From Eledone cirrhosa (taxonomy: Eukaryota > Mollusca > Cephalopoda > Octopoda > Eledonidae), in the NCBI GenBank assembly GCA_964016885.1, contig OZ024743.1:174355706-174419705 (forward strand): 64,000 nt of DNA. Direction: 5' to 3'. Shown piece by piece: positions 1-9,863 of this stretch (the first letter of the stretch is position 1; each line of letters begins with the position of its first letter). Below the pieces are notes generated by a model. That model made no database searches, had not been told where the DNA came from, and saw only the letters and a program-made list of their open reading frames with translations. The translations under genes and the position numbers were made by a program.

Positions 1-700
1 GTCATGCCTGTCTGAATTCCTAAGAGAATTCTCGGTCAGTTACTATCTTGACCGATTACCCTCACAATTACTACGTAGCGGTTCTTGCACGTGACTGCTG
101 GACCCGGATGAAACGAAGACGAGGAATTTCATTGCGTACCGTTTTGTACCACAGATGCGGTCTCACTCTGCATCGTTAATGTTCAATCGACACCAAAGTT
201 CTATGTTCGGGGCAATAGAATTGAATCCAACCACCGACAACATAGTTGGATGACCGATAATCACACCAAACCGGAGTACTGTGATCCTTGTGATTTCGAG
301 ATATACAACCACTGACACTGTTACGAAGACCAGAAAACCATACTCCATAATATTGAACCAAGTGATTGATTTGTGCGACCAAAATAACACCACACACATA
401 TTGAACTAGGAATATTGGATCCTCCGTCAATGTCTGGGTGAGCAAAAATAGATTTCTATCTGCATTGGAATTTACGAACTTGCGCATCTGCTGTGGTGTC
501 AAAAACAAACGCACATGACCGCACGGATGAACAATGGACTATGCCACGTGGGTTGAACTTGCAAGTGAATTGAAGGATGTGTAACTCTGATATACAGATT
601 GTTTATTATTAGGATGTATGAACTTGACATGACTATTATCATCTTATATTCTCTCAAATAATCACATTTGATTATATTTCTCTATCCCGTTTTCTCCCCC
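1..700. other. Unassigned sequence, less AT-rich than what follows
   Basis: No gene or known repeat recognised. A 112-codon open frame lies on the minus strand (514-176) and an overlapping hydrophobic one at 399-163, but neither has a motif I know. It could be the edge of a mobile element or of an exon cut by the window start. Confidence 0.25.
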
Positions 701-1434
701 TATATTTATAATATTTTTGTTTGAAAAGATCGGTTTTTTTACATTGTGTTTTCCCCTCCTAATACTTGCTTATATTTCTTTATATATTCTCTATATATTT
801 TTTATATATATTTTTTATCTTTATTCTTATTTTCACTTTTATCCTCCTTTATATTTTACCTTATTCTTACTTTTATACCTTATTATAGTGTAATCTTCCC
901 CATGCCTTATTATACATTATTAATTATAGATTATTATTATTACTCTTATTCCATTTCTAATTACCTCCTCCATTATATATATATTGTATGCCTTTTGTGT
1001 GTGTGTAACCTCTGCACACCCTCTGCACCCTACTATCGACGCCACCCCATCTATGGCTCCACTAACCACACGACCCCCGGGAATGAATATGACCACAGCT
1101 AGTAAACAAGGACCCACACCCCACCCTCCCGCACCAAAAGTAGACTTATCGTCCCCTGCTTTTGCTCTTTACTCTCTCTACCCTTTGTTCTTGAATGTTT
1201 GGTTGGTAGAGTCCATAACACCAATCAAACCCCTTTTATAGCTCTGACGAATCCTACGGTTACGTAAGGAAGAAACATTGTAAGCCAATAAAAAATGTTT
1301 GATGTTGTAGACGCTCTTGTGTTCTTTATCATATATACGGCTCTGCTCCAAAGCATAGAGCTAATTATTATGCTGCCAATACCTTAATTGGACACGGGTA
1401 TACAATACCTAACTCCTATTAACCTAAGTATGTA
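701..1434. other. Pyrimidine-rich and AT-rich low-complexity sequence
   Basis: T- and C-rich runs with TATAT blocks fill 700-985, followed by more mixed sequence. The open frames here are low-complexity artefacts (Tyr/Ile/Phe/Leu-rich) and no gene is called. Confidence 0.5.
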
Positions 1435-1485
1435 TATATATATATGTATATGTATATATATATATATGTATATATGTATATATGT

Positions 1486-1518
<33 letters not shown>

Positions 1519-1547
1519 TATATGTATATATGTATATCTGTATATGT
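1435..1547. repeat. TATATG microsatellite
   Basis: Alternating TATATG/TATATA units. It gives Tyr-Ile-Cys/Met-rich open frames on both strands that are not genes. Confidence 0.9.
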
Positions 1548-1771
1548 ATAAATTGAAACAAAATGAAAACGAAATTTCATTTCTCACTCTTAGTATGGCA
1601 CTTACTTAAATGTAAGTATGCATGTATACGTACATACATATATGTATACAGACGTACAGTAGCATGCACATATATATATATATATACATATATACATACA
1701 TATGCATACAGGTACACATACATATATGCACGTATCAGTTTAGCGGCGCTTATTATAACGTCGCTTTGTTC
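1548..1771 (+). repeat. 224-bp direct repeat, copy 1
   Basis: Starts ATAAATTGAAAC and ends CGTCGCTTTGTTC. It recurs almost unchanged at 2020-2243, offset 472 bp, with only rare substitutions such as AACGAAATTTC versus AACAAAATTTC. A unique spacer (1772-2019) separates the copies. The arrangement could be the paired ends of a small mobile element. No coding capacity was recognised. Confidence 0.85.
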
Positions 1772-2019
1772 GTTTGTAAACAAAATGAACAGCCTGAATT
1801 TATGCCATACGGTGTTAAGGCAACCACGTCACCTTTTTGTTCAACACTGACACAGGAACGATGTACTAGTTTCAAGCTTGTTAGCTATCATCAGCACCGT
1901 TTACCCATCTGCCAGATAGTTGAACGTTCGAAAGTATATACTTTCCTTATGAAAATTAACGGCTGAGCAGCCTAATTTGCATATTGAGTGAGTTAAATCG
2001 GTCAGGCATACCGAAAACG

Positions 2020-2243
2020 ATAAATTGAAACAAAATGAAAACAAAATTTCATTTCTCACTCTTAGTATGGCACTTACTTAAATGTAAGTATGCATGTATA
2101 CGTACATACATATATGTATACAGACGTACAGTAGCATGCACATATATATATATATATACATATATACATACATATGCATACAGGTACACATACATATATG
2201 CACGTATCAGTTTAGCGGCGCTTATTATAACGTCGCTTTGTTC
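2020..2243 (+). repeat. 224-bp direct repeat, copy 2
   Basis: Near-identical to 1548-1771. Its internal segment 2082-2122 is repeated in perfect inverted orientation directly after the copy (2244-2284), so this copy can fold into a 41-bp-arm hairpin that copy 1 lacks. Confidence 0.85.
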
Positions 2244-2284
2244 TGTATACATATATGTATGTACGTATACATGCATACTTACAT

Positions 2285-2389
2285 GTATATGTATATATAT
2301 ACATGTATATATGTATATATATATGTATGTATATATATATGTATGTATATATATATGTATGTATATATATATGTATATATATATACATG

Positions 2390-2420
<31 letters not shown>

Positions 2421-2421
2421 G

Positions 2422-2456
<35 letters not shown>

Positions 2457-2465
2457 GTATATATT
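2285..2465. repeat. TATATG/TATA microsatellite
   Basis: Long run of TATATG and TATATA units directly after the inverted repeat. The open frames through it are spurious. Confidence 0.9.
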
Positions 2466-2876
2466 TCGTTTCTGAATTTGTTTAGCAAGATTCTTTATCT
2501 GAAATCGTGTGTTGAAACCGATATTGTTATACTTTGGGAGGGTCATGTTGCTAATAAGAAACACACGCACCAGTTGCTTTCACTTCAATTTATTATATAT
2601 TTATAAATTTATAAATTTACAAATCTACAAATTTATAAATTTCTGGTTGGTTGGTTGGTTCCACAACCAGATAGTTGTTTATATATAATCATAGTCCTTT
2701 CGTCACACACTCTGTGACCTCTTCAGTGACTGGGGATTCCTTTCTTTGTTTCTGTGCCTTTCCTTTCTTCTGTCCTACGCCATTTTGTATATATCTTAAA
2801 AAATAAAACTACTGTGTTATTTTTTCCTAGACAGTAAACTTGCGAACAAATATCGTCTGCACCCTGTATATATAGC
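2466..2876. other. Unassigned AT-rich sequence
   Basis: Contains short ATTTATAA repeats (about 2590-2640) and a GGTT run (about 2645-2660). No coding or known repeat signature. Confidence 0.4.
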
Positions 2877-2950
2877 AAAATGTTTAACCCCGACGGCAGA
2901 GCTCAAGCCGTCGAAACGGCTTGAGCTCTGCCGTCGGGGTTAAACATTTT
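2877..2950. repeat. Perfect 35-bp inverted repeat with 4-nt loop
   Basis: Arms 2877-2911 and 2916-2950 are exact reverse complements around the loop CGAA (2912-2915). The core is GC-rich (CCCCGACGGCAGAGCTC) inside AT-rich DNA. Each arm also holds its own smaller inverted repeat (CGACGGC...GCCGTCG), so one long hairpin or two short ones could form. Origin unknown; a transposon end or a folded RNA gene are both possible. Confidence 0.95.
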
Positions 2951-3281
2951 CTTATTACCCACTCTACTATCCTAAGTATTGAGTACTCTGGTGCATTAAG
3001 TCCATCTGGTTCATTACCACACCTCCTTCGTTATATATATATATATGTGTAGATATGCAACAAGTTTAAACAATATATAACAGGATATATCAATTGAGAA
3101 ACTACTAGTATTTTATACATACATACAGAACTTATCGATGATGGAAATCTTGGTCTTAAGATGCTTATTACCAAAATCGATAATTGGTGATTGATACTAA
3201 TTTCTAATGAACTATAGGCTATTTTATCATCTTGGAGTATATTTATATAATACTTTTATTGTTGACATGATGTAATCACCA
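2951..3281. other. Unassigned AT-rich sequence
   Basis: Nothing recognised beyond a short TATATA run near 3033-3048. Confidence 0.4.
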
Positions 3282-4490
3282 ATGGTAACACTTTCATTAT
3301 ATATAACTGTCAAGGTGAAATTAAAAGAAAAACAACAGTTTCCTTTATTAAATAATATCAGTAAGGTGGAGGAGTCGATCAAGGCCAAAAAGCAGGCTTG
3401 GAAAGTATGGCAGGATGGGGGAAGTAGAGAAGACTATCAAGTGGCCAGGAGGGAAGCTAGGAGACAAGTGTACTTCGCAAGAAGGGAAGCAGAGGAAAGA
3501 AAGTTCAAGCATGTTCTACAACGCGAGGACCAAACACGTGAGGTGTTCAGGATTGCTAGGCAATGTGTCAAGGAAAACCGTGATATTGTCGGGGAGAAGT
3601 GTGTCCTTAATGATGATGGTATACTTGCCATCACTGACGTTGATAAGAAGGTAGCTTGGAAGTATCACTACGAAAGGCTACTAAATGAGGAGAATAATTG
3701 GGAGAAAGACAGTCTCACATCGATCCAATAGAGGGACCAGCAGTGCAAGTTGAAGGTAGTATAATAAGTAAGGCGATCAAAGACATGAAGACAGGCAAGG
3801 CGGCTGGGCCTTCGGAAATAGTTGCTGAAATGCTGAAAGCATCTGGAACGGTGGGACACACTATGGTCACCCGGATAGTAAACCAAGTCATACAGAATGG
3901 GGTCGCTCCGAAGGACTGGCGCAGCAGCAGCATCATTAACTGCTACAAGGGTAAAGGAGATGCCCTAGATAGGGGAAACTATAGAGGCATTAAATTGACC
4001 AGGTCATGAAGGTCACAGAAAAAGTAATAGCGCAACTAATCAGAGAGTGAATTGATCTAGATGAAATGCAGTTCGGGTTTGTGTCAGGTAAAAGTACAAC
4101 AGACGCTCTTTTCATTGTACAACAACTACAGGAGAAGTACCTAGCTAAAAGTAAACCCCTATACTTAGCTTTTGTTGACTTGGAGAAAGCCTTTGACAGA
4201 CTAGGTGTTGATGAATGGCTTGTGAGAGCTATACAAGGCATCTATAAAGACAGTCAGCAAGGTTAGAATTAACAACGAATATAGTGAAGAGTTTAGCGTA
4301 AAAGTTGGTGTTCATCATTAGCCCCCTACTATTTATTATTGCCCTTCAGGCTATAACAGAGGAGGTCAAGACCGGCTGCCCATGGGAACTTTTATACGCA
4401 GATGATCTAACGCTCATAGCTGAATCAATGGCTGAACTAGAGAAGAAATTCCAAACATGGAAGCATGGCCTAGAATCAAAAATACACCTC
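3282..4490 (+). pseudogene. RTE-like LINE reverse transcriptase, frameshifted
   Basis: Successive frames encode the linker and reverse transcriptase of a non-LTR retrotransposon. 3282-3731 is a charged helical linker (RREARRQVYFARREAEERKF). 3750-4005 holds the fingers motif (DMKTGKAAGPSEI, ending NYRGIKLT). 4066-4230 holds the palm motif AFVDLEKAFDR. 4398-4409 is the catalytic YADD. At least three frame changes and a stop at 3729 disable it. After ...WKHGLESK (about 4480) the sequence jumps to the element's 3' tail, so the C-terminal zinc-finger part seen in the related copy at 24061-24859 is deleted. The RTE assignment is from family knowledge. Confidence 0.85.
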
Positions 4491-4835
4491 TAACAAAAAT
4501 ACACCCCCGTCCCATCCACACCACCCCTTTCGATGTAAAGTTATGTTGGTACCACAACATCCAGTCCGAAATAATTGAGGTTGTGTAGGTGTCACGAAAA
4601 AAAAAACACACAGTCCACGCTGTAATGTGGCCGTGTAGGTAACACGGTAAAAACCTCCCAGTCCACACTGTAAATGTGGTTGGTGTTAGGGAGGGCATCC
4701 AGCCGTAGAAAACCCGCCAGACAGTCCTACACAAGCAAGACAACCAATCTTGCCTCAAGTGGGAAAACTCCCATCCAAACCCATGCAAGCGTGGAAGATG
4801 GACGTTAAACGATGATGATGATGATGATATATATC
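3282..4835 (+). mobile_element. Degenerate RTE-like LINE with 3' tail
   Basis: Combines the broken RT with a 3' tail at 4495-4835. The tail contains GGTTGGTGTTAGGGAGGGCA, then CCATGCAAGCGTGGAAGATG, and ends in (GAT)n. The same tail stands without coding sequence at 13055-13262 and 61381-61714, as expected of 5'-truncated insertions. Confidence 0.8.
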
Positions 4836-5103
4836 TAATATATATTTGTGAAATGGGTGGTGGTTGAAATTCAAATGATCACGGTTAAATGGTAGTTAAC
4901 GTGGTTGGACTGACATGAAAATTTACACACCTATGTAAAAAGTGCCAAGGAAGCAAATAGATGAGGTTTCAAATCTCTAACTTGAAAAATGTGGTCCCTG
5001 GGGCCCCAAAACTATCGCGTTCGGTGAGTTATTTCCTCTGTTCTAATACTAACTCATCAATTTATTTCGCTGCGTTCTTTCGCAGCTTTCTTTCGCTGTT
5101 AAC
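4836..5103. other. Unassigned AT-rich sequence
   Basis: No gene seen. It leads into the direct-repeat block below. Confidence 0.4.
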
Positions 5104-5353
5104 ATGCAGTACCATTTTACGAAATGCCAATCCGAAAACGGTCACTGTTTTCCATCAAAAGATATAAAACCCTTAAAATGCGAAGAAGTGAGTCATGTTC
5201 TCAAGTATGTTTTTTCAGATATCATTTTCATTTTATTTCTAATACATGTTAGCCACCACTAACAGTAAGTAGTATTTTTCGATTCATTGTCTTATTTAAA
5301 ATAACATATCAAAGACAACGTTATTTCGCCGTTAATAAACTTTTGGCTACTAC
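5104..5353 (+). repeat. ~250-bp direct repeat, copy 1
   Basis: Begins GCAGTACCATTTTACGAAATG and ends AACTTTTGGCTACTAC. It matches 5663-5911 with scattered substitutions, and a shorter related piece lies at about 5430-5530. Copies are 559 bp apart. No coding content. Confidence 0.85.
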
Positions 5354-5662
5354 AGTACGTTTCATTTTCATTTTTAAAATACAATTGCTCCATATTAAAT
5401 TTAAATAATTCTATAACGATCATACAGTACTGTTTTATGAAATCGATTCTGCAGTAGAATTTTACGAAATGCCAAAACGAAAAAGGTAACTGTTTTCTAA
5501 CAAAAGAAATAAAACCCTTACATTACAAACCCCCTGTTCTAATACTGGAGTTAGTTATTTCCCCCTCTTCTAATAAATATCTAATATATAGAGGCCCCTC
5601 TTGCTGAGCAGCTCAATCAAAGTGTAAACTATCATACAGTACCGTTTTATGAAATCAATTCT

Positions 5663-5911
5663 GCAGTACCATTTTACGAAATGCCAAACCAAAAACCGTC
5701 ACAGTTTTCCATCAAAAGAAATAAAACCCTTAAATTGTGAAGAAGGGAGTCATGTTCTCAAGTACGTTTTTTCAGATATCATTTTCATTTTATTTCTAAT
5801 ACATGTTAACCACCACTAACAGTAAGTAGTATTTTTCAATTTATTGTCTTATTTAAAATAACATATCAAAGACAACGTTATTTCGCTGTTAATAAACTTT
5901 TGGCTACTACA
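5663..5911 (+). repeat. ~250-bp direct repeat, copy 2
   Basis: Second copy of 5104-5353. Immediately downstream lies a fragment related to the Penelope-element end, so the pair may belong to a decayed mobile element. Confidence 0.85.
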
Positions 5912-5959
5912 AGCTTCCATGGTTGCGGAGAAAATCGATGAAACAGGAATTTTCCATTC

Positions 5960-6085
5960 AAATTGAACTGAGAGTAATCTGTGAACGCAGAAGTAAATAT
6001 TTCGAGAAACGTTGCAACCAAATGAAAACAGGAAGATGATATTTTGGTTTGTGAAGACGTTCCCTGGCAATGAACGAGAAAAAAA
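5960..6085 (+). mobile_element. Fragment of Penelope-like element terminal repeat
   Basis: Resembles the inverted terminal repeat of the element at 9515-12270: AATCTGTGAACGCAGAAGT, then ACGTTGCAACC, then a GATATTTTGGTTTGTG-like stretch. It is more diverged than the copy at 63473-63655 and carries no coding sequence. Confidence 0.6.
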
Positions 6086-6299
6086 GCGAGGATAATACGT
6101 CGTTATGTGGAGTGAGAAGAACAATTTCATGCAAAGACAAGACCAAGTTTATGGTATAAATGGAGTCGTTAGACTAATATTCTATTTAACATAACAGAAT
6201 GATTTCCAGCCCCGGAATTTAAGAATGATGTAAATAAAATTGAAAACGAAAATGACAGAGGTTATTAAAATAGTAAAAGTAAATAGTGAAGATTTAGGC

Positions 6300-6412
6300 C
6301 AGTACATACGTATGCCCCGACGGACGCACACATACATACATACCCCCCCTCACATACATACACACACACACAAATACATACCTCCCCACACACACACGAA
6401 CGCATGCGCGTA
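6300..6412. repeat. CA-rich simple repeat
   Basis: Imperfect CACACATACATAC and related units. Confidence 0.7.
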
Positions 6413-6429
6413 TGTATAAATCTTATGCA

Positions 6430-6855
6430 TTTCTACAGTATTTTCACCAAACTTAAGACATAGGCTACTTATGTACTGCGGATGGTCATGGGCACTCATT
6501 TTTCCAGATATTGATTATAGGGCCTCCCGGCAGATAACTCCTTTAACCACTTTAACCGCTTCCTTGGAGTCGACTGAAACACTGCAGTGCAATGCAACAA
6601 AACGTCATAACTTCTGGAGTTCGCAACCAATTTTCACAAAACTTGACACATGGGCTACGTTTGTCCTACAGATGAATGTGAACTCTCAGAATTGGCACAT
6701 ATTGAGTAGGGGACCCCTGGGAGGCAGGAACCCCCTTTTGGAAATAGCCGATGATTTTGTAAAAGTATACTTTTCGAAGCAGCACTGAAGTATTGACATA
6801 AATGGTATACACAACTGCTATTTAATATCCGAGCAACGCCTGGTACCTCTGCTAG
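6430..6855 (+). mobile_element. Candidate non-autonomous Helitron, 3' part
   Basis: Ends CCGAGCAACGCCTGGTACC... CTGCTAG followed by T (CTAG at 6852-6855). This resembles the hairpin-plus-CTAG end of the coding Helitron at 34165-34195 and fits insertion between A and T. The start is uncertain. The open frame at 6471-6788 is not recognised as a protein. Confidence 0.55.
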
Positions 6856-6866
6856 TATATATATAT

Positions 6867-7208
6867 GGAGGCACATGGCTTAGTGGTTAGAGCATTGGGC
6901 TTGCAATCGAAAGGTTGTGAGTTCAATTCTCAGACCGGGTGATGTGTTGTTTCCTTGAGCAAGACACTTTATTTCACATTGCTCCAGTTTACTCAGCTGT
7001 AGAAATGAGATGATAGGGACTGGGGTCCCTATCATTCCACTGCAAAGTGGTCGTGGAGGTGCCATGGCAAAAAGCACCCAGCACTCACTGTAAATGAGGT
7101 TGGTGTTAGGAAGGGCATCCAGCTGTAGAAATCAAGCCAGAATCAGTTCCCGTCCCACCCTTGCAAGCAAGGAAAAGCAGACGTAAAATGATGAAAATGA
7201 TGATGATA
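6867..7208 (+). mobile_element. Full-length tRNA-derived SINE
   Basis: The head has an A box (TGGCTTAGTGGTTAGAGC) and a B box (GGTTGTGAGTTCAATTC), the internal RNA polymerase III promoter. The body has CCTTGAGCAAGACAC. The tail (GGTTGGTGTTAGGAAGGGCA) is shared with the RTE-like LINE and ends in GATGATGAT. Confidence 0.88.
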
Positions 7209-7984
7209 TATATATACATAAAGAACATAAATTGCTCACAATTCTTACAGAATAACAATTCAAATATAGTGTCGTTGATAAACACAAATATAAACACATG
7301 TAACAAATACAGTTAACCTCACAAAAACAACACAACAAAATATATGACCTGAGTGAGAGAAGAAAAAAATACGGGGAAGCAAAAACGAAAATCAATTCAC
7401 CATCACTTGCGACAATCAGCCACATCACAAGTGTTAATTTGTTCCATATTTAGCAGATATATAATAATCACCATTTTAGCAATAAGGTATGATAGTAATA
7501 TCACCAAGACTTTAGCATGTTTTTACATTATTTATTTAACAAAGGTTAAGAGGTGGATTAAGTTGGCATGCCAAAAGAAATGAAATAAATCAATTAAGAT
7601 TGCAAGAGAAAGTACGGTCGACTGGCTGAGGTGCTTGGCCAGGCCTGTAGTAATGTTTTGTTGTTACATATTGTTTGTGCTTGCGGAGCAAAATAAGAAG
7701 TGGTGTTTACCTTAGCATGGTCAAGCTGCAAGAGAGAGATTTCTGAATCGACGTGGGAATTTTTCCCTCAGGGCGGAAGTCGAGATACATTCTCCTACGC
7801 TGGCGGCGATTGGCTGAACTGAGCCAAACAACGCACAGAGAATGTATTCATGAGCCCTCGGATTGTAGGTCACTACACATATATATGTACAAAACACTAG
7901 TAATTTCTCAAATGATACCTCCTGTTATATATTGTTTAAACTTGTGTAATTGATACGCTGTGAGATGTATTTTATATGTATTGT
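7209..7984. other. Unassigned sequence
   Basis: Short open frames on both strands show no family signature. No repeat recognised. Confidence 0.4.
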
Positions 7985-8985
7985 TTCAACCTAAAATTAG
8001 TGATCATCATCGACATCGTTTTTACGTGTTTTTTTTCATGCTTGTATGGGTTGGACGGATCCTACTCAGTTCAACATCTCTCCACTTATCATGTTCCTTC
8101 ATCACCTCCTTTGCCAGTCTTAGAGATTCGAGGTCCGCTCTTACAACCTCTGTTAGGTCTTTCTTGGTCATGCTCTATTGCGGCTTCCTTCCTCTAGGAT
8201 TTCCTGGCATTTCTTCACCCATTGGTCGGTGTCCATGTGCATTACATGTCCATACCAACACAGTATTCTCTCCTGCACACCATCTCGGATTCACCTTAAA
8301 CCCAGCTTCTCTTTCAGCTCATCCAAGCTCTTCCTCTTTCTCACAACTTATATTGCTCATCCAATGAAACATGTTTGCTTCATATCCCTCCAATCTTTGC
8401 ATATCCTCTGCAGCATTGCACACGGCACACAGGCATCATACTGCATTCCTTTTGTACGTAGGGAGAAACCTTTTGTTGTCACCAGTGGGAACAGTTCTCT
8501 AAACTTCTTTCCATCCTATCCTTATTCTAGCTATTATACTCTCAATTCACCTTCCTACACTGCTGATTAAGTCACCTAGATAGCAGAAGCTATCAACCAC
8601 ATCTATGGATCCTTCCTGTGACTGGAAAAGGTTTATATCGTTAGCATTCTTCCTCTCGATTTCTCCTGTGCATCTTCTACAAGCAAAGTTCTCCCTTCCT
8701 GTTAGTCTACTTACTACCCCACTACATCTTTTGTGTACCTAAAATTTACATTGTGTACATTGTTTGGAGTTTATGCCTACTCCTTTTCTGCATATTGAGC
8801 ATGGCCACTTCCTTGAGGGAATCTGGGCCCTGTCTTCTTCTCTCCTACTCACTAGCACTTTAGTTTTGGTTAAGTTTACTCTCAGGCCTTTTGATTTGGA
8901 ATTTATTTTTTAGTTCTTTTTTTTTTTTGTTTCAGTTAGGACCGAATCATTTGCACAGTGAAGCTCTCATGGGCGACCCATTTTA
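7985..8985 (-). pseudogene. Antisense RTE-like LINE C-terminal relic
   Basis: The reverse complement encodes the same C-terminal region as 24061-24859: a CHC zinc-finger motif (VHKRCSG, around 8740-8780), DSFCYLGDLI (about 8590-8620) and the end motif resembling QERRLRWYGHVMRM (about 8230-8275). Stops and frame changes run throughout. The 3' end at the low-coordinate side starts ATCATCATCGACATCG. Confidence 0.72.
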
Positions 8986-9023
8986 AACTTTACTCTTATG
9001 GCCTGAAGAACTATGTGAACAGA

Positions 9024-9400
9024 TATCATCATCATCATCATTTTACGTCCGCTTTTCCCTGCTTGCAAGGGTGGGACAGGAACTGATTCTGGCTTGATTT
9101 TTACAGCTGGATGCCCTTCCTAACACCAACCTCATTTACAGTGAGTGCTGGGTGCTTTTTTTCCGTGGCACCTACACGTCCACTTTACAGTGTGGGCTGG
9201 GTGGCACCTCCACGACCACTTTGCAGTGGAATGATAGGGACCCCAGTCCCTATCATCTCATTTCTACAGCTGAGTAAACTGGAGCAATGTGAAATAAAGT
9301 GTCTTGCTCAAGGAAACAACACATCACCCGGTTTGAGAATTAAACTCACAACCTTTCAATTGCAAAGCCAATGCTCTAACCACTAAGCCATGTGCCTCCA
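9024..9400 (-). mobile_element. Full-length tRNA-derived SINE, minus strand
   Basis: Reverse complement of the 6867-7208 family: (ATC)n tail, CTTCCTAACACCAACCTCAT, an internal ~45-bp module present twice, then the tRNA-like head ending near GCCATGTGCCTCCA. Confidence 0.88.
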
Positions 9401-9514
9401 TATATATTTATATATATATATAGTAATAATAGTAAATTTGAAGACTAAAAGCCAAAGAGGGCTTGATAAGAATAAATATATATCAAATATATAAGAATCG
9501 TAGAGCAAATATTT

Positions 9515-9832
9515 ATTAAAATAACAGATTAAAGTTTAAGCAAAGAATCGCTGCTTTCACCCTTAACAGGATCTTCTGAAACTAACAAAGTCAATCTGTA
9601 AACGCAGAAGTGGATATTTCAAAAAACGTTGCAACTGGAGGAAGACAGGAAGACGATACTTTGGTTCGTGGAAACGTTCCCTTCACAAAACATACAGGTA
9701 ATATATACTTACCTATGCAAAAAAATAATGGTATAAACATAACATATACTTAGCTACCACATCAAGACGTAAAATATCCACGTATAGATCGTACTATCCG
9801 TTAGGGTATAATGTGGGGCTGTAATACAGGAA
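9515..9832. repeat. Left inverted terminal repeat of Penelope-like element
   Basis: Begins ATTAAAATAACAGATTAAAG and ends GGGCTGTAATACAGGAA. It is the reverse complement of 11955-12270 apart from a few mismatches. Confidence 0.92.
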
Positions 9833-9863
9833 TGTTTGAGCACTCTATTGACTTATATTCATC

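Noticed and set aside
176..514. 112-codon minus-strand frame
   Set aside because: No motif or family recognised and an overlapping frame is equally open; reported only as unassigned sequence.
2035..2606. Tyr/Ile/Met/Cys-rich frames on both strands
   Set aside because: Pure product of TATATG microsatellite translation; same at 1388-1609 and 59657-60179.
6890..6945. tRNA gene
   Set aside because: A and B boxes are present, but the sequence runs into a SINE body and tail; it is a SINE head. The same applies to 9340-9400, 53683-53760 and 63125-63190.
9515..9832. Hammerhead ribozyme in the Penelope terminal repeat
   Set aside because: Known in this class, but I could not find a CTGATGA...GAAA core in the expected spacing.
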